The translations under genes and the position numbers were made by a program. 53,488 bases of DNA from Streptomyces sp. ISL-100 (lineage in GTDB: Bacteria > Actinomycetota > Actinomycetes > Streptomycetales > Streptomycetaceae): the NCBI RefSeq assembly GCF_018614615.1, contig NZ_JAGGOK010000080.1, positions 1-53,488 of the forward strand. Direction: 5' to 3'. The stretch's first letter is position 1. Every line of letters starts with the position of its first letter. Shown in pieces: positions 50,343 to 53,488 of the stretch. The notes beneath the pieces were generated by a model. That model was not told the DNA's origin, did no database searches, and was given only the letters and a program-made list of their open reading frames with translations.

Positions 50343-51575
50343 CTAACGCTGTACCTGGTGATCCCGGACCTGGTGGTCCCGTGCCCCGGCAGCATACGTG
50401 CGCTGCGGCGGCAGCCAGTCCGCGATGCCGTCGAAGGTGCGCAGGGCCAGGCCGGGCCCGAAGCCCGCGAGGATCATGAGGGTGTCGCGCAGGGCGACGG
50501 CCGGGGCGCTGCGGACCGACATCAGTTTGGTGATCTTCGCAGACTTGCGGACGATGCCGGTGGTGCGCGGCAGCCGGTCCGCGGAGTACGCCGCCAGGCC
50601 CGTCCCGAGTTCCGTCGCGTCCGGGAGGTGGTGAGCGAGGACGATGCCGTCCTCGATGGCCTGGTTGCCGCCCTGGCCCATGGTGGGTGCCATGGCGTGC
50701 GCGGCGTCGCCGAGCAGTGCGGTCCTTCCGCGGTGGAAGGCGGGGAGCGGGTTGATCAGGTGGCGGACGTCGTGCCGCAGAACCTCGGCGGGGTCGGCCG
50801 CGGCGAGGATCGCGGGGACGGCGTGGTGCCAGTCGCCGAACCTGCGCAGGAGTTCGGCCTTCTCGCCGTCGGACGAGCGGCCTCCGGCGGGGGCCACGGC
50901 GGCGGCGTACGCGTAGACGCGGCCGTCCTTCAGCGGCTGGCTGCCCCACAGGGCGCCGCGGCCCCAGGTCTCGTGGGGCTCGAAGGGTGCGGCGGGGGCC
51001 GGCACGACAACGCGCCAGGTGGTGATTCCCGCGTAAACGGGGCCGGGGTGTTCGGGGAAGAGGGCGCGGCGCGTCGCGGAGTTGATGCCGTCGGCGCCGA
51101 TCACGAGGTCGGCCTCGATGTCCCCGTCGGGGGTGCTGACCACGGCCGGCCGGCCGCCCGCCACACCGGGATCGGCCAGTGTCGCGGGGGACCCGGTGCG
51201 TACCGCGCCGTCGGGCAGCCTGGCGGCGATGCGGTCGATGAGGGTGGCGCGGTGGACTAGGACGAGGGGACCGCCGAAGCGCTCGGTGGCGGCGGAGCTG
51301 TTCGTACGGGCGAGCCAACGGCCGCCGGGGGCGCGCACGCCGCCGTCACCCTGCCAGGCGGCCAGCTCGCGGATCTCCTCGCCGAGGCCTATGACATCGA
51401 GGGCGTGGTGCCCGTTGGGCGCGAGCCCGATCCCGGCGCCGACGGCTTCCACGGCTGCCGCACGCTCCAGGACGGTGACCTGCCAGCCCCGCTGGTGGAG
51501 GGCGACGGCGGCGGTGAGCCCGCCGATTCCGCATCCTGCGACGACGGCGCGGGGCCGGGAACTACTGATGGCCAT
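50343..51575 (-). CDS. FAD-dependent aromatic monooxygenase
   Basis: 410 aa. The FAD motifs are AVVAGCGIGGLTAAVALHQR, ADLVIGADGINSATRRALFP (DG fingerprint) and LLGDAAHAMAPTMGQGGNQA, all intact. The group is related to salicylate and p-hydroxybenzoate hydroxylases, acting in the cytoplasm on small aromatics. The start at ATG 51575 places it next to the two TetR operators. It is divergent from the TetR gene at 51653 and probably repressed by it. Confidence 0.92.
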   Translation of the reverse strand: MAISSSRPRAVVAGCGIGGLTAAVALHQRGWQVTVLERAAAVEAVGAGIGLAPNGHHALDVIGLGEEIRELAAWQGDGGVRAPGGRWLARTNSSAATERFGGPLVLVHRATLIDRIAARLPDGAVRTGSPATLADPGVAGGRPAVVSTPDGDIEADLVIGADGINSATRRALFPEHPGPVYAGITTWRVVVPAPAAPFEPHETWGRGALWGSQPLKDGRVYAYAAAVAPAGGRSSDGEKAELLRRFGDWHHAVPAILAAADPAEVLRHDVRHLINPLPAFHRGRTALLGDAAHAMAPTMGQGGNQAIEDGIVLAHHLPDATELGTGLAAYSADRLPRTTGIVRKSAKITKLMSVRSAPAVALRDTLMILAGFGPGLALRTFDGIADWLPPQRTYAAGARDHQVRDHQVQR

Positions 51576-51590
51576 GACTACTCCTCCGCA

Positions 51591-51632
51591 ACTACACCTG
51601 TAGTGACTCCACGAGCGTACTACAGGTGTAGT
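51591..51632. promoter_or_regulatory. Twin TetR-type operators between monooxygenase and tetR genes
   Basis: ACTACA-CC-TGTAGT at 51591-51604 and ACTACA-GG-TGTAGT at 51619-51632 have perfect 6-bp arms and lie 28 bp apart, centre to centre. They occupy the 77-nt gap between the two divergent starts, so one regulator dimer pair could shut both promoters. Confidence 0.85.
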
Positions 51633-51652
51633 TGCCGCGATAGATTGTTCCC

Positions 51653-52294
51653 ATGACCTCACGCACCACCACGGGTCGCTCCCGCCCCGAGCTGATCACC
51701 GACGCCGCCCTGGCCCTGCTCGTGGAGCGCGGCATGCGGGGGCTCACCCACCGGGCGGTGGACGAACGTGCCGGGCTGCCGCAGGGCTCCACGTCCAACT
51801 ACGCCCGCACGCGCCAGGCGCTGCTGGAGGCGACGGTGCGCCGGCTGGCCGAGCGCGAGGCCCGGGTGCTCGCCCTGGACGAGATCCCCGCCCCGTCGGC
51901 CGGGCTCGACGGCATCATCGGTGCTCTCGCGCTCGTCCTCCACCGCCATCTGACGCACCACCGCGAGCTGCTCGTGGCCCGTTACGAACTCGGCCTGGAG
52001 GCGACGCGCAGGCCCGAGTTGCGTGCGTTCTACGACGCGGCGGGCCGGCACCGGTTCCGCGAGCCACTCAACCAGCTGATGGCGGCGGCCGGTTCTCGGG
52101 AGCCAGAGCGGCACGCCCTGTCGCTGGTGGCCTGGTGCGAGGGGCTGATGTTCTCCTGCGCGGCCGGGGCGTACCACTCTGCGGTGCCCAGTGAAGAGGA
52201 ACTGCGCAAGGGGTTCGGTGAGTTGCTGCGCGGGATGCTCGCCGCTCCGGGCGTCGGCCCACAAGGGCTGGCGGCGAGTGGAGGCGGTGAGTGA
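51653..52294 (+). CDS. TetR-family repressor
   Basis: 213 aa. N-terminal helix-turn-helix LITDAALALLVERGMRGLTH, then RAVDERAGLPQGSTSNYART. The C-terminal helices form the ligand pocket. It probably binds the twin ACTACA-NN-TGTAGT sites and represses both the FAD monooxygenase and itself. Its stop overlaps the GTG start of the DinB gene (GGTGAGTGACG), so both are one transcription unit. Confidence 0.92.
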   Translation: MTSRTTTGRSRPELITDAALALLVERGMRGLTHRAVDERAGLPQGSTSNYARTRQALLEATVRRLAEREARVLALDEIPAPSAGLDGIIGALALVLHRHLTHHRELLVARYELGLEATRRPELRAFYDAAGRHRFREPLNQLMAAAGSREPERHALSLVAWCEGLMFSCAAGAYHSAVPSEEELRKGFGELLRGMLAAPGVGPQGLAASGGGE

Positions 52295-52818
52295 CGATGA
52301 CCGCCATGACCAATACTGAGCGCATCGATCCCTCCACCACCGCCGGTGAACGCGAGATGCTGGAAAGCTGGCTGGAGTTCCACCGCGAGACGCTGGCACT
52401 CAAGTGCGCCGGCCTGAGCGAAGAGCAGTTGCGGGAGACGTCCGTTCCGCCCTCCGACATGTCGCTGCTCGGTCTCGTGCGGCACATGACCGAGGTCGAG
52501 CGGGGCTGGTTCCACCGGGTGCTCTCCGACGAGGACGCCCCCAAGCTCTACTACAGCGACGAGAACCCGGACGGCGACTTCCATTTCACCGACCAGGACA
52601 CCTGGGAGGAGGCGCACGCCGCCTGGCGGGCCGCGATCGACAGGGCGCGCGAGCTTGCCGCGCCGCACTCGCTCGACCACATCGCTGAGGGCAAACACCG
52701 CACTGGGAAGCCCTACAACCTCCGGTGGATCTACGTCCACATGATCGAGGAGTACGCCCGCCACAACGGCCACGCGGATTTCCTGCGTGAGCGCATCGAC
52801 GGCACGACGGGCGACTAG
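52291..52818 (+). CDS. DinB-family (DUF664) protein
   Basis: 175 aa. A four-helix bundle with metal-binding His residues in LVRHMTEVERGWFHRVL and VHMIEEYARHNGHADFLRER, the DinB triad arrangement. Actinobacterial members include mycothiol-dependent detoxification enzymes, but this one could equally bind bacillithiol-like or other thiols. The GTG at 52291 has GAGG upstream; ATG 52297 is an alternative. Coupled to the TetR gene. Confidence 0.88.
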   Translation: MTMTAMTNTERIDPSTTAGEREMLESWLEFHRETLALKCAGLSEEQLRETSVPPSDMSLLGLVRHMTEVERGWFHRVLSDEDAPKLYYSDENPDGDFHFTDQDTWEEAHAAWRAAIDRARELAAPHSLDHIAEGKHRTGKPYNLRWIYVHMIEEYARHNGHADFLRERIDGTTGD

Positions 52819-52836
52819 CCCGCACCCGCTCCACCC

Positions 52837-52921
52837 GGGGCTCCGCCCCGGACCCCGGTCCTCAATCGCCGGACGGGCTTGGTTTCCCGGCACGCGCTCC
52901 AAGCCCGTTCGGCGAGGCCCG
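52837..52921. repeat. Streptomyces intergenic repeat, copy B
   Basis: GGGGCTCCGCCCCGGACCCC leads into TCCTCAATCGCCGGACGGGC. GCCGGACGGGCTTGG and CCAAGCCCGTTCGGC form a 15-bp stem with one mismatch. It shares the TCCTCAATCGCC block with copy A at 42288-42382, in the same orientation but cut at the opposite end. Confidence 0.8.
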
Positions 52922-52991
52922 GATCACTCGTGTGGGCCAATCTCGCCCTGCGTGCACCGGAAACTGCCCCGCGCCCACCAGAGTTGCCCAG

Positions 52992-53401
<410 letters not shown>

Positions 53402-53405
<4 letters not shown>

Positions 53406-53488
53406 CTCTTATACACCTCTTACGCTTCCCACCATACCCCCCGTGTTGACTTCCGGGGGGCCGGTCTTCTATAAGAAAAACATCAACG
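53402..53488. other. Adapter-like sequence at the contig end
   Basis: CTCTTATACACCTCT at 53406-53420 matches the transposase mosaic end used in tagmentation libraries with one change. It is followed by degraded versions of the adapter (TACGCTTCCCACCA), an 8-nt index-like word at 53435-53442 and a further adapter-like stretch that ends in an A-run. It is not chromosomal DNA. Confidence 0.8.

Overview
The window is a contig end from a Streptomyces-like actinomycete. It has very high G+C in third codon positions, frequent GTG and TTG starts, divergent gene pairs, and families typical of the genus: a third-type EF-Tu, a Tat-exported PhoD behind a Pho box, an ECF41-type sigma factor, a MocR regulator, SbcCD, and the intergenic repeat that begins TCCTCAATCGCCGG. 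No rRNA, tRNA, CRISPR array or biosynthetic cluster was recognised.

Layout. 1-9.1 kb: a hypothetical gene, an ABC-2 exporter divergent from a two-component system, ROK and GntR regulators, an ECF41 sigma factor, an alpha/beta hydrolase, and a frame-disrupted DMT exporter. 9.1-19.6 kb: a MocR regulator gene split in two by a mobile element of about 9.0 kb (10040-19013). 19.6-35.8 kb: PhoD, an ACT/GNAT protein, a trans-sulfuration PLP enzyme with an AsnC regulator, a DUF885 peptidase-like protein, two ATP-grasp proteins, a rhodanese with a second AsnC regulator, sbcCD, YigZ, DoxX and a CoA-binding protein. 36-42.3 kb: YbaK, two left-handed beta-helix proteins, DedA, a frameshifted thioesterase, a repeat-tailed membrane-anchored protein, a decayed MFS gene and a spermidine synthase-like protein. 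42.4-53.4 kb: tuf3 with a small Ala-rich gene beside it, TVP38 and uppP, a pentapeptide-repeat protein, a 57-aa orphan, a SnoaL-like protein, lnt, an oxidoreductase, an FAD monooxygenase divergent from its TetR regulator, DinB, and a lipoprotein cut off at the contig end.

The mobile element is the most interesting object. It encodes a large serine recombinase next to attR, one HK97-fold major capsid protein with small genes around it, an XRE-TPR regulator, and a tightly overlapping operon of small proteins: a DnaJ-type zinc protein, a 34-aa membrane peptide and a DUF397 protein. I found no portal, terminase, head protease or tail gene. Joining its outer flanks at a shared GT dinucleotide restores the MocR frame exactly. 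This looks like a capsid-carrying phage satellite or a similarly reduced element that depends on a helper.

Sequence quality matters here. Several frames are broken by 1-2 nt indels (integrase, a zinc-ribbon gene, DMT exporter, MocR 3' end, thioesterase). The last ~90 nt look like sequencing-adapter read-through after a 33-nt C run. Frameshifts should therefore be treated as possible assembly errors until reads are checked. The MFS gene (N-terminal half missing) and the MocR split are structural and do not depend on base quality.
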